A program made the position numbers and the translations under genes. Below, in pieces: positions 33,914-43,816 of a stretch of 64,000 nucleotides of DNA. Origin of the DNA: Streptomyces iakyrus (lineage in GTDB: Bacteria > Actinomycetota > Actinomycetes > Streptomycetales > Streptomycetaceae); assembly GCF_000717055.1 (NCBI RefSeq), contig NZ_JNXI01000001.1, positions 434,001 to 498,000 on the forward strand, in the 5' to 3' direction. The stretch's first letter is position 1, and each line of letters starts with the position of its first letter. The notes below the pieces were generated by a model that did not search any database, had not been told where the DNA came from, and saw only the letters and a list, made by a program, of their open reading frames with translations.

Positions 33914-35151
33914 CCGTTCCTCTCCCCCGTCGTGGTCAGCGGCAGGACCGCGGTCACCACGAATCCGCCCCCGGTGCGCGGTCCGGCGTCGAGTGTGCCA
34001 CCGACGCTGCGGGCCCGCTCCCGCATCCCGACGAGTCCGAAGCCCGGGGTGCCGCCCGGGGCGGGTCCGGTGCCGTCGTCGCGGACCGACAGGTGCAGGG
34101 CGCCCTGCCGCTCGTCCAGTTCGACGCGGACGGCCGGTCCGGGCCCCGCGTGCCGGACCGCGTTCGTCAGGGCCTCCTGCACGATGCGGTAGGCGGCGGC
34201 GCCGACGGCGGGCGGCGCCTGCCGTATCCGTACGGTCTGCTCGACCCGGGCGCCGGCCAGCCGCGCGGCCCGGGCCAGGTCGGGCAGCCCGTCGAGGCCG
34301 GGCAGCGGGCCGCGGGCCTCCGGGGGGCCGTCCTCGCGCAGGACCTCCAGGGTCGTGCGGAGTTCACCGCGGGCGCTGCGGCAGGTCTCAGCGATGTCGT
34401 CGAGGGCCTTGGCCACCGTCTTCCGGTCGAGCCGCTCCGGGTCGGCGGACAGCACATGGGCGGCGACGGAGGTCTGCACGCCGATGAGGGTGATGGTGTG
34501 GGCGAGCAGGTCGTGCAGGTCCCGGGCGATCCGCAGCCGCTCCTCGGCGACCCGCCGCCGGGCCTCCTCCTCACGGGTGCGTTCGGCCCGTTCGGCGCGT
34601 TCCACGATCGAGGTGACATACCGACGGTAGAAGCGCACGTCGACGCCGAGGAACAGCACGGCGACGACCCAGCCGGACGCCTTCAGCAGCCCCAGCGCCT
34701 CGTGGGCGCTGATGGTGAGCATCACGCCCACCGACAGGGTGATGACGCCGATGCCGACCAGCACGGTGCGCAGCGCCCGGCCGGTGACGGCGACGGTGTA
34801 GAGGGCCACGTAGGCGGCCTGGGTGCCCGCGGTGTGCGCGTAGCCGAGGAAGTGGTAGGGGAAGACGCAGGCCACCACGGCGAGCAGGACGAGCACCGGG
34901 CGGCGGCGGCGCCACACCAGCGGCACGTGGGAGACGAGCAGCAGGGCCCAGCCGAGCGCGTCGGGCCGGTGCCCGTCGTCGACGAGCAGCGCGAGCGTGA
35001 CGGCGAGCGCGGCCGCCAGAACGGCGAGCAGCGCGTCGTTGCGGAGGGCATGCGGGGCGGTCAAGGGGTCCCGGTTGATCGCGGCCATGTACCGCTCGGC
35101 GTACCGCGTCCAGGTCGTCGATGCTGTGGTGGGTGCCTGCACGGGCAACAT
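33910..35151 (-). CDS. Sensor histidine kinase (HisKA_3 type)
   Basis: The membrane kinase has about 413 residues. About five hydrophobic helices (residues about 40-180, for example LLAVLAAALAVTLALLVDD and ALRTVLVGIGVITLSVGVML) are followed by the dimerisation motif RIARDLHDLLAHTITLIGVQ with the phosphorylated His, and an HATPase domain (AAYRIVQEALTNAVRHA, DDGTG, GFGLVGMRERARSVGG). There is no extracellular sensor domain, so it senses within or near the membrane. The start is uncertain: ATG 35151 lies 13 bp after a terminator hairpin with little room for a ribosome site, and ATG 35088 is an alternative. Confidence 0.9.
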   Translation of the reverse strand: MLPVQAPTTASTTWTRYAERYMAAINRDPLTAPHALRNDALLAVLAAALAVTLALLVDDGHRPDALGWALLLVSHVPLVWRRRRPVLVLLAVVACVFPYHFLGYAHTAGTQAAYVALYTVAVTGRALRTVLVGIGVITLSVGVMLTISAHEALGLLKASGWVVAVLFLGVDVRFYRRYVTSIVERAERAERTREEEARRRVAEERLRIARDLHDLLAHTITLIGVQTSVAAHVLSADPERLDRKTVAKALDDIAETCRSARGELRTTLEVLREDGPPEARGPLPGLDGLPDLARAARLAGARVEQTVRIRQAPPAVGAAAYRIVQEALTNAVRHAGPGPAVRVELDERQGALHLSVRDDGTGPAPGGTPGFGLVGMRERARSVGGTLDAGPRTGGGFVVTAVLPLTTTGERNG

Positions 35152-35164
35152 CCTCGGCCAGAAG

Positions 35165-35192
35165 GGCGCCCCTCCGGGAGGGGAGGGGCGCC
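35165..35192 (-). terminator. 11-bp stem terminator between the MMPL and kinase genes
   Basis: GGCGCCCCTCC (35165-35175) and GGAGGGGCGCC (35182-35192) pair perfectly around a 6-nt loop, 9 bp after the MMPL stop. It separates the exporter transcript from the two-component genes. Confidence 0.8.
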
Positions 35193-35201
35193 GTCGGTCG
35201 G

Positions 35202-37295
35202 TCAGGGGGCGTTCGCGGCCACGGGCTCGTGTTCCTCCGGCGGTGCCGTCCGCTCCGGAGCGCGGGAGAGCCTCCCGGGCCACCACATCCGCCGCTTGAG
35301 CAGCACGCTCGCCGTGGTCACCAGATACGTGCGCACCAGGAACGTGTCCAGCAGCACCCCCACCGCGATCACGAACCCGAGCTCGACCAGGCCGACCATC
35401 GGCAGCGTGGTCAGCACCGCGAACGTCGCCGCGAGCACCACTCCCGCCGAGGCGATGACCCCGCCGGTCGTCCGCAGCGCGGTGAGCGCCGCGGCCTCCG
35501 GCTCGGCCCCGCCCACGGACTCCTCCCGCATCCGGTGCATCAGGAAGATGCCGTAGTCGACACCGAGGGCGACCAGGAACACGAAGGACAGCAGCCCGAG
35601 CCCGGGATCGTTCCCGGCGAAGCCGAACACCGGGTCGAACACCAGCCCGCCGATGCCGAGAGCGGCGCCCCAGACCGCCACCACCGCCGCCAGCAGCAGC
35701 AGCGGCGCGACGAGGCTGCGCAACAGCCCGACCAGGATGACGAACACGGCCCCGAGCACCAGCGGCACGATCACCTTCCGGTCCCGCGACTCGCTCTCGG
35801 CCAGATCCATCTGCTGCGCGCTGGGGCCGCCGACGTACGCGCCCTCGGGATCGAGCCCGGCCCGCAGCGTCTCGATGGTGCGGGTCTCGGCCGGGGTCTC
35901 GGGGGCCGCGGTGGTGAAGACGGCGATCTCCGTCCAGCCCGCCCCGGTGCGTCCGGCCGCCACCTCGGCGACGCCCTCGGTCCTGCGGGCCCGGTCGGCC
36001 GCCGCCTCGGCCTGTTTCTCGGGCACGATCACCGTCACGGGCCGGCTGCTGCGCTCGGGATACTCCCGTGCCAGCGTCTGCATCGCGGTGATCGACTCAG
36101 GCCGGTCGGTGAAGGAGTCCTCCTGCTTGATACTCCCGGACAGATTCAGTGTGCCGAGCGCGAGCGCACCGAGCAGCGTGGCACCGCCCACGAGCACGGT
36201 GACGGGCCGCCGCGTCGCCGAGGTGCCCATCGCGGCGAACAGCGACCGCCGGGCCTTCGGCTCACTGCCGAACGCGGGGATCAGCGGCCAGAAGATCCGC
36301 CGTCCCAGCAGCACCAGGACGGCCGGCAGCAGGGTCGTCATGGCGACCAGCGCGGCGAGCACCCCGATCGTGCCGACCGGGCCCATGCCCCTGCTGCTGT
36401 TGAGGTCGGCGGCGAGCAGGCACAGCAGTCCGGCCGCGACCGTCCCCGAGGAGGCGAGGATCGCCGGCCCGCAGCCGCGCAGGGCGGTGCGCATGGCGTC
36501 GTACGGCCGCTCGTGACGCCGCAGTTCCTCGCGGTAGCGGGCGATGAGGAGCAGCGCGTAGTCGGTGCCGGCGCCGAGGACCAGCACGGTCATCACGCCG
36601 CCGCTCTGCCCGGTGACCGTGACGTCGAACAGTTCGTGCAGCCCGTACCCGGCGGCCATCGACACGGTGGCGGCGACCCCCGCCACGGCGAGCGGCACCA
36701 GCCACAGGAAGGGGCTGCGGTAGATGAGGATGAGCAGCACGGTGACGACGGCGAGCGTGGCGAGCAGCAGCGTGGCGTCGAGCGTCCCGAACACCTTGTC
36801 CATATCGGTGTTGAGCGCGCCGGGCCCGCCGACCTCGACGCTCAGCCCGCCGTCGCCGTCGGCGATGTCCCGCACCTCGTCGACGAAGGCCTCCCGGGCC
36901 TTGTCGTCCTGGCCGGGCTGGGTGCTGGTGACCGGGTACATCAGGGTGGAGCCGTCCTTCGAGGGGATGCCCCGCGGCTCCCCCGTCAGATCGTAGGCGC
37001 CGCTGACCTCGGCGATCTGCTCGGCGGCGGTGCGCCGGTCGGCGTCGGTCAGCCCGCCGTCCCGGTGGTAGACGAGCACCAGGTCGGTCGACTCCCCGCC
37101 GGGCAACCGGTCCTGGATCCGCGCCACCTGGGTCGAGTCGGCGCTGTCGGGCAGGTAGTCGACCGCACGGTTCTGCTGGACGTCGGCGAACTTCCCGGCG
37201 AGCGGCCCGACCAGCACGAGCGCGGCGAGCCACAGCCCGACCACCACCCAGGGCACGGCCCGCTTCCGCCCGGTGCGTGTCCTTACGGCCGCCAT
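35202..37295 (-). CDS. MMPL/RND-family exporter
   Basis: The 697-residue membrane protein has two six-helix halves, each after a large external loop. Landmarks are VPWVVVGLWLAALVLVGPLAGKF as the first helix, ADRRTAAEQIAEVSG in loop one, GAGTDYALLLIARYREELR and ALGVDYGIFLMHRMREE as the paired Asp/Tyr proton-relay motifs of MMPL proteins, and the C-terminal FLVRTYLVTT. MMPL proteins export lipids, siderophores or toxic compounds with protons. It lies upstream of a two-component system on the same strand and downstream of a 16-bp palindrome, consistent with regulated stress-type export. The substrate is unknown. Confidence 0.92.
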   Translation of the reverse strand: MAAVRTRTGRKRAVPWVVVGLWLAALVLVGPLAGKFADVQQNRAVDYLPDSADSTQVARIQDRLPGGESTDLVLVYHRDGGLTDADRRTAAEQIAEVSGAYDLTGEPRGIPSKDGSTLMYPVTSTQPGQDDKAREAFVDEVRDIADGDGGLSVEVGGPGALNTDMDKVFGTLDATLLLATLAVVTVLLILIYRSPFLWLVPLAVAGVAATVSMAAGYGLHELFDVTVTGQSGGVMTVLVLGAGTDYALLLIARYREELRRHERPYDAMRTALRGCGPAILASSGTVAAGLLCLLAADLNSSRGMGPVGTIGVLAALVAMTTLLPAVLVLLGRRIFWPLIPAFGSEPKARRSLFAAMGTSATRRPVTVLVGGATLLGALALGTLNLSGSIKQEDSFTDRPESITAMQTLAREYPERSSRPVTVIVPEKQAEAAADRARRTEGVAEVAAGRTGAGWTEIAVFTTAAPETPAETRTIETLRAGLDPEGAYVGGPSAQQMDLAESESRDRKVIVPLVLGAVFVILVGLLRSLVAPLLLLAAVVAVWGAALGIGGLVFDPVFGFAGNDPGLGLLSFVFLVALGVDYGIFLMHRMREESVGGAEPEAAALTALRTTGGVIASAGVVLAATFAVLTTLPMVGLVELGFVIAVGVLLDTFLVRTYLVTTASVLLKRRMWWPGRLSRAPERTAPPEEHEPVAANAP

Positions 37296-37418
37296 GTGTA
37301 CGGCTCCCTCCGGTCGGGTGTCTGGGATCGGTCTCCAGACTCCCGCCGCGTGAGGGCCGTTCCGTCGGGCGTGAGGTCGATTCGGGGGTTACTGCGGAGG
37401 GCGGCTTCCGCCGCGCTC

Positions 37419-37434
37419 TACTCCCCGGGGAGTA
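37419..37434. promoter_or_regulatory. Perfect 16-bp palindrome upstream of the MMPL gene
   Basis: TACTCCCCGGGGAGTA is self-complementary over all 16 bases. It lies 124-139 bp before the MMPL start and 14 bp after the TerB stop. A related half, TTACTGCGGAG, lies 30 bp nearer the MMPL gene. It could bind the LuxR-type regulator encoded next door, or fold as part of the terB terminator with the GGCGG-CTT-CCGCC hairpin beside it. Confidence 0.55.
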
Positions 37435-37447
37435 ACGCGGGGGTGCG

Positions 37448-38146
37448 CTACGAGGGCGTGCGGGCCGCCGCTGCCAGCAGTCGGGTGATGTCGTCGGAGC
37501 AGATCGTGAGCGCCCCTCCCACGGTCGCCAGCACATCGCGCTCGGCCGGGGTGTAGGGCCCGTCCGCCAGGGCGATGCGGGCGCCCTGGAGCAGGATCGA
37601 TTCGCGGCCGACGCCGGCGAGGTGCGGGGCGAGCGGGTCCAGCGCCTCGTGCAGCTCTATGGCCAGCCCGGCACCGCAGGGTTCACCGGTGATCCGGCCG
37701 GTGTCCGCCTCCAGCGCCTCGACGAGCGCGGCCAGCTGCTCCTCCGTGCAGTCGTCGAAGCCGGCCGCGCGCACGGCGAGCACGGCGGCCTCCAGTGCCG
37801 TACGGGATCCGGCGCCGCCCGCGGCCAGCACGGCGAGGGCGACGGTGTGCACGGCGTCGCGGAGCATCGCGGAGAAGCGGACGGTGGTCGGATGGTCGAG
37901 GACGTCGGTGCCGAAGTGGCGGCGGCAGGCCGCGCACTCCACGACCGGGCCGGTCACGCCGCGCGGCAGCACGGGCAGGCCGAGCAGGGTGAAGCGGCGC
38001 TGTCCGGTCAGCCGCTGGTAGTTGCGGTCGCCGCCGCAGCCGGGGCAGAAGAACTCGCCGTCACCGGCGGCCGTCCACGCGGTGCGGGTGCCCAGGATGC
38101 GAGAAAGCCTGGCGGCATGACCGTTTCGTCCCCGTCCTGGCAGCAC
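37448..38146 (-). CDS. TerB-like tellurite-resistance family protein with zinc ribbon
   Basis: The 232-residue protein begins with a zinc-ribbon-like segment: CPGCG at residues about 34-38 and CAAC near 71, giving C-x2-C ... C-x2-C. A helical TerB-type domain (about 95-232) follows, with ILLQGARIALADGPYTPAERDVLATVGGAL containing the acidic metal-binding pattern of the family. TerB proteins bind divalent metal at the membrane in stress complexes; the role in Streptomyces is unknown. The start is GTG 38146 with GGAGG 6 bases upstream. It has its own promoter and stands between leuA and the MMPL gene. Confidence 0.82.
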   Translation of the reverse strand: MLPGRGRNGHAARLSRILGTRTAWTAAGDGEFFCPGCGGDRNYQRLTGQRRFTLLGLPVLPRGVTGPVVECAACRRHFGTDVLDHPTTVRFSAMLRDAVHTVALAVLAAGGAGSRTALEAAVLAVRAAGFDDCTEEQLAALVEALEADTGRITGEPCGAGLAIELHEALDPLAPHLAGVGRESILLQGARIALADGPYTPAERDVLATVGGALTICSDDITRLLAAAARTPS

Positions 38147-38192
38147 GTCGCACCTCCGTCACGCCGCACGGCAACGCCGCCGTGCTTGCGTG

Positions 38193-38221
38193 ATGTTAGC
38201 CACATCCAGGACGAGGAGTCA
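38193..38221 (-). promoter_or_regulatory. Promoter of the TerB-like gene
   Basis: On the complement, TGACTC (38221-38216), a 17-bp spacer and TAACAT (38198-38193) form a good housekeeping promoter, about 50 bp before the GTG start. Confidence 0.55.
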
Positions 38222-38275
38222 GCACCCCGGAGGAGGCCTTTCCGTGACCTCCACAGACAATGGCCGGTATACGAC

Positions 38276-38312
38276 GGGGCTCCACCCGCCGGACATCGGC
38301 GGACGGAGCCCC
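38276..38312 (-). terminator. Two-part stem terminator after leuA
   Basis: GGGGCTCC (38276-38283) pairs with GGAGCCCC (38305-38312). Inside, CCGCCG (38286-38291) pairs with CGGCGG (38297-38302) around GACAT. The stem has 14 base pairs with one symmetric internal loop, 45 bp after the leuA stop. Confidence 0.8.
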
Positions 38313-38357
38313 TGCGGCAGTCGCGTACGGGTGCGCGCCGCGGACCCGTACGGCTGG

Positions 38358-40256
<1,899 letters not shown>

Positions 40257-40413
40257 TCAGTATGCGGGACCGGACGCACATATGGGACAAAAAGTGCGCT
40301 ATGCCACTTCGTCATACCACCCGCCACGGAGCGTGAGGGCCGTTGTCCCGGTATTTCACCAATCATGGTGGCCACTAGTGACAGTTTCGTCACGCAGTGC
40401 AAGGGTGCCGGGC

Positions 40414-41475
40414 ATGACGATCCACGGGGGCTTCGAGCCCGTCTTCTGCACCATCGTTCCGCCTCATGTCCTCGACAAGCTCGCCCAGGCCGAGGATCCC
40501 GCGCTGGCCGGTCCGGCCCGCCGCACCCTCCAGCGCGACGCCTTCGAGCGCACCCAGCGCCGCCTCACCACGGTCATCGGCGCGAGCGCCGTCGCGGCGG
40601 TCGCCGACGGCAAACCCCAGCGCACGATCCACGACGCCCGGCACGGCACCGACCTGCCCGGCCACAAGGTCCGCGGCGAGGGTGACAAGCCCGGCAAGGA
40701 CGCCACCGTCAACCGCGCCTACGCCGGTCTCGGCGCCACCTTCGAGCTGTTCCTCCAGGCCTACCGGCGCGACTCGATCGACGGCGACGGCCTTCCGCTC
40801 AACGCGACGGTGCACTACGACCGCGACTACAACAACGCGTTCTGGAACGGCGAGCAGATGGTCTTCGGCGACGGGGACGGCGAGATCTTCCTCGACTTCA
40901 CCATCCCGATCGACGTCATCGGCCACGAACTCGCCCACGGCGTCACGCAGTACACGGCCAACCTCACCTACTTCGGCCAGCCCGGCGCGCTCAACGAGTC
41001 CCTGTCGGACGTCTTCGGCGCCCTGATCAAGCAGTACACGCTCGGCCAGACCGCCGCCGAGGCCGACTGGCTGATCGGCGCGGGCCTGCTCGCCCCGCGG
41101 GTGACGGGCACGGCGCTGCGCTCCATGAAGGCACCGGGCACGGCGTACGACGACGACGTCCTCGGCAAGGACCCGCAGCCCGCGACGATGGACGACTTCG
41201 TGCGCACCGGCCGCGACAACGGCGGTGTCCACATCAACTCGGGCATCCCGAACCACGCCTTCTACCTCGCGGCCACGGCCCTCGGCGGGCACGCCTGGGA
41301 GCGGGCCGGGCAGGTCTGGTACGACGTGCTGACCGGCGGCGAGCTGCGGCAGGACGCGATGTTCGTCGACTTCGCCACCCTCACCGTCAAGGCCGCCCGG
41401 GAGCGCTTCGGTGACGGGGAGGAGCTGGACGCCGTGTCGAAGGGCTGGGAGCAGGTCGGGGTGCGGACCCTGTAG
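40414..41475 (+). CDS. Protealysin-like M4 metallopeptidase
   Basis: The 353-residue protein is a thermolysin-family zinc peptidase: HELAH (H171, E172, H175) with third ligand E195 in NESLSDVFG, YYGN-type strand DRDYNNAFWNGEQMVFGDGDG before it, and the proton-donor His in GGVHINSGIPNHAFYL. It lacks a signal peptide and the long propeptide. Instead it has the short precursor of protealysin-type enzymes with FCTIVPPHVL (C12, PP at 16-17). That group is usually intracellular or leaves by an unknown route. ATG 40414 starts this conserved precursor. The next gene, 20 bp on, is an emfourin-type inhibitor of exactly this group. Confidence 0.93.
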   Translation: MTIHGGFEPVFCTIVPPHVLDKLAQAEDPALAGPARRTLQRDAFERTQRRLTTVIGASAVAAVADGKPQRTIHDARHGTDLPGHKVRGEGDKPGKDATVNRAYAGLGATFELFLQAYRRDSIDGDGLPLNATVHYDRDYNNAFWNGEQMVFGDGDGEIFLDFTIPIDVIGHELAHGVTQYTANLTYFGQPGALNESLSDVFGALIKQYTLGQTAAEADWLIGAGLLAPRVTGTALRSMKAPGTAYDDDVLGKDPQPATMDDFVRTGRDNGGVHINSGIPNHAFYLAATALGGHAWERAGQVWYDVLTGGELRQDAMFVDFATLTVKAARERFGDGEELDAVSKGWEQVGVRTL

Positions 41476-41495
41476 TTCCGTACTAGACAGGTGCC

Positions 41496-41762
41496 ATGCG
41501 TATTCAGGTGCGGCGCACGGGCGGGTTCGCGGGCATCGAGCGGCATGCCGAGGTGGACACCTCGGGCCGGTCCGATGCCGCCGAGTGGCACGCGCTGGCC
41601 GAGGAGGCCCTGGCCGACGGCCGGAGCATTCCGCCGGTCGGGGTCCCGGACGGGTTCAGCTACCAGCTCACGGTGGACGGGAAGACGGTGTACTGCGCGG
41701 ATCCCCGGCTGACGGACGGGCAGCGGAAGCTGATCTCGCGCGTGCTGAAGGAAGGGGCGTGA
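41496..41762 (+). CDS. Emfourin-type inhibitor of protealysin-like peptidase
   Basis: The 88-residue protein (MRIQVRRTGGFAGIERHAEVDT...) has the beta-rich start with a GGFAGI motif and the later SYQLTVDGKTVYC and DPRLTDGQRKLISRVLKEG segments that characterise emfourin, the inhibitor first found beside the protealysin gene in Serratia. It follows the M4 peptidase by 20 bp and is probably co-transcribed. By analogy it binds the mature enzyme tightly and protects the cytoplasm. Assignment rests on sequence resemblance plus the diagnostic gene pairing. A hairpin follows at 41795. Confidence 0.8.
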   Translation: MRIQVRRTGGFAGIERHAEVDTSGRSDAAEWHALAEEALADGRSIPPVGVPDGFSYQLTVDGKTVYCADPRLTDGQRKLISRVLKEGA

Positions 41763-41794
41763 CGGGGGAAGGGGTTTGACGGGTCCGCGTCGCC

Positions 41795-41824
41795 GGCCGG
41801 GCAACGCCTCCTTCCGGCCCGGCC
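41795..41824 (+). terminator. Hairpin after the emfourin gene
   Basis: GGCCGGG (41795-41801) and CCCGGCC (41818-41824) pair around a 16-nt loop, 32 bp after the emfourin stop. It is weaker than the other terminators in this window. Confidence 0.45.
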
Positions 41825-41825
41825 G

Positions 41826-41855
41826 TTGACTTCCGTTACCACCGGTACGGATGAT
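41826..41855 (+). promoter_or_regulatory. Tentative beta-glucosidase promoter and imperfect palindrome
   Basis: TTGACT (41826-41831) and GATGAT (41850-41855) are spaced 18 bp, which would start transcription near ATG 41863. CCGTTACC and CGGTACGG inside the spacer form an imperfect inverted repeat (41834-41851) that could be a sugar-repressor operator. Confidence 0.4.
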
Positions 41856-41862
41856 CCAGCGC

Positions 41863-43185
41863 ATGGCGACTGACGCAGGCAACCCGATCCCCCGCTTCCC
41901 GGCCGGCTTCCTCTGGGGCGTGTCCACATCGGCGCACCAGATCGAGGGCGGCGCGGACGAGCGCGAGCCATCCGTGTGGGACGCCTTCACGGCCGAGCCG
42001 GGGCGGGTGAAGGACGGCTCGACGGCGGCGGTGGCCTGCGACCACGTCCACCGCCACCGCGAGGACGTGGCGCTCCTGGCCGGCCTGGGCGTGAACGCCT
42101 ACCGCTTCTCGCTCTCCTGGCCGCGGGTGCGCTCCGGGAAGGGCCTGGACTTCTACGACCGGCTGGTGGACGACCTGTGCGCGGCGGGCGTCCGCCCGGT
42201 GCCGACGCTGTTCCACTGGGACCTGCCCGCGGACCTGGACTGGCTAGAGCGGGACACGGCCGAGCGCTTCGCCGAGTACGTGTCCCAGGTGGCCGGCCGT
42301 CTCGGTGACCGCGTGACGAAGTGGATCACCCTGAACGAGCCCGCCGAGCACACCTTGCTGGGCCACGCCCTGGGCGTGCACGCACCGGGGAAGAAGCTGC
42401 TGTTCGACGCGCTGCCGGTCGCCCACCACCAGCTGCTCGCCCACGGCCTGGCCGTCCGGGCCCTGCGCGCCGCGGGCGCGTCGGACATCGGCATCGCCAA
42501 CTCGCACGGCCCGACCTGGGCGGCGTCGACCGAGGCGGCGGACCTGGAGGCGGCGGACTTCTACGACCTGCTGCTGAACCGGCTGTTCGCGGACCCGCTG
42601 TTGCTGGGCCGCTACCCGGACGGCATCGGCGAACTGATGCCCGGGGACGTCGAGGCGGACCTGAAGGTGATCGCCGAACCGCTCGACTGGTACGGGATCA
42701 ACTACTACGCCCCGACCCGGGTGGGTGCCCCGCAGGGTGCGGAGATCGAGTTCGGCGGGGTCGCCATGCCCGCCGAACTGCCCTTTTCCGTACGGGAGAT
42801 CGAGGGCCGGCCGGTCACGGACTTCGGCTGGCCGGTCGTCCCCGAGGGCCTCACCGAGCTGCTCACGGCCTTCCGCGACCGCTACGGCGACCGGCTCCCG
42901 CCCGTCGTCATCACCGAGAACGGCTGCTCGTACCCGGGCGTCGACGACCAGGACCGCATCGCCTACCTGGACGGCCACGTCCGGGCCCTGCACCGGGCCG
43001 TGGCGGCGGGCGTCGACGTGCGCGGCTACTTCGTGTGGTCCCTGCTCGACAACTTCGAGTGGGCGGAGGGCTACACACGCCGCTTCGGCCTGGTCCACGT
43101 CGACTTCGGCACCCTGGAGCGGACCCCGAAGGCGTCGTACCACTGGTACCGGGAGCTGCTGAGGGCGCAGGGCCGTACGGCTTGA
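41863..43185 (+). CDS. Beta-glucosidase, glycoside hydrolase family 1
   Basis: The 440-residue GH1 enzyme hydrolyses beta-glucosides such as cellobiose. FPAGFLWGVSTSAHQIEGG holds the substrate-binding Gln, TLNEPAEH the acid/base E159, NYYAPTRVG the conserved Tyr, VVITENGCSYPG the nucleophile E352, and FVWSLLDNFEWAEGY the aglycone-site Trp residues. No signal peptide is present, so it acts on imported sugars. ATG 41863 is chosen from the promoter geometry; ATG 41851 is also in frame. No CebR box (TGGGAGCGCTCCCA) was seen upstream, so control differs from the cellobiose regulon. Confidence 0.93.
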   Translation: MATDAGNPIPRFPAGFLWGVSTSAHQIEGGADEREPSVWDAFTAEPGRVKDGSTAAVACDHVHRHREDVALLAGLGVNAYRFSLSWPRVRSGKGLDFYDRLVDDLCAAGVRPVPTLFHWDLPADLDWLERDTAERFAEYVSQVAGRLGDRVTKWITLNEPAEHTLLGHALGVHAPGKKLLFDALPVAHHQLLAHGLAVRALRAAGASDIGIANSHGPTWAASTEAADLEAADFYDLLLNRLFADPLLLGRYPDGIGELMPGDVEADLKVIAEPLDWYGINYYAPTRVGAPQGAEIEFGGVAMPAELPFSVREIEGRPVTDFGWPVVPEGLTELLTAFRDRYGDRLPPVVITENGCSYPGVDDQDRIAYLDGHVRALHRAVAAGVDVRGYFVWSLLDNFEWAEGYTRRFGLVHVDFGTLERTPKASYHWYRELLRAQGRTA

Positions 43186-43218
43186 CGCCGAGATTCCGCC
43201 GAAATGATCAGGCAGGTA

Positions 43219-43260
43219 GTTGCAGCGTGAACTGCTCTACGAGCATAGTTACTTGGGTAA
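43219..43260 (+). promoter_or_regulatory. Possible promoter with inverted repeat upstream of the kinase-like gene
   Basis: TTGCAG (43219-43224) and CATAGT (43243-43248) are spaced 18 bp. GTTAC-TTGG-GTAAC (43247-43260) is a perfect 5-bp-arm inverted repeat right at the predicted transcription start, where a repressor could act. Confidence 0.4.
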
Positions 43261-43355
43261 CCAGAGTTCCGGAAGCAGCAACTCCCCCACCCGGCCGGTC
43301 CGTTGCCCGCTCGCCCCTTCCTTGACTTCGCCCACCCCCACGGAAGGCGATCGCC

Positions 43356-43802
43356 GTGTCCCCCCACACGACATCCACTCCCCGGTTCCTGGACGCGGTG
43401 CGCCCCGACCGCACCGACTGGCTGGAGCTGCCGCCACAGCGGACCAGTGCCAGAGTCGCCCGTCACGCCCTGCGCGCCCGGCTGGCCGCGTGGCAGGTGC
43501 CCGAGGAGGCATGCGCGAACGCCGTGCTGCTCGTGTCCGAGCTGGTGACCAACGCCGTGCTGCACACGCTCAGCGAGCGGATCCTGTGCGGCGTCCAGCT
43601 GATGACGGACGCGCGCTTCCGGCTGGAGGTGCACGACGGCGACCTCACGGGCCGCGGCATCCCCGATGGCTGCCCCGACCCCGACGACGAGGGCGGCCGC
43701 GGCCTGCTGCTCGTCCGGGAGATAGCCGAGGCCTGGGGCGTCACCCGCTCGGCCCTCACGGGCGGCAACGCGGTGTGGGCGAGCCTGGGGGCGCCGTTGT
43801 AG
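43356..43802 (+). CDS. SpoIIAB/RsbW-like ATP-binding protein (HATPase)
   Basis: The 148-residue protein is a stand-alone HATPase domain: NAVLLVSELVTNAVLHT is the N-box, EVHDGD the G1 box and GGRGLLLVREIAEAWGV the G2 box with GRGL. It resembles the many Streptomyces anti-sigma-factor-like serine kinases, which phosphorylate anti-anti-sigma proteins or bind sigma factors. No partner gene is adjacent. The start is GTG 43356. It lies 14 bp from the convergent era gene. Its target cannot be inferred from context. Confidence 0.87.
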   Translation: MSPHTTSTPRFLDAVRPDRTDWLELPPQRTSARVARHALRARLAAWQVPEEACANAVLLVSELVTNAVLHTLSERILCGVQLMTDARFRLEVHDGDLTGRGIPDGCPDPDDEGGRGLLLVREIAEAWGVTRSALTGGNAVWASLGAPL

Positions 43803-43816
43803 CGCGGCGCGGGACC

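Noticed and set aside
37448..38146. TerB-like gene as part of a ter tellurite-resistance or phage-defence operon
   Set aside because: No terZ, terC, terD or other Ter partners are adjacent; it stands alone with its own promoter.
41834..41851. CebR box controlling the beta-glucosidase
   Set aside because: The site is CCGTTACC-like and does not match TGGGAGCGCTCCCA.
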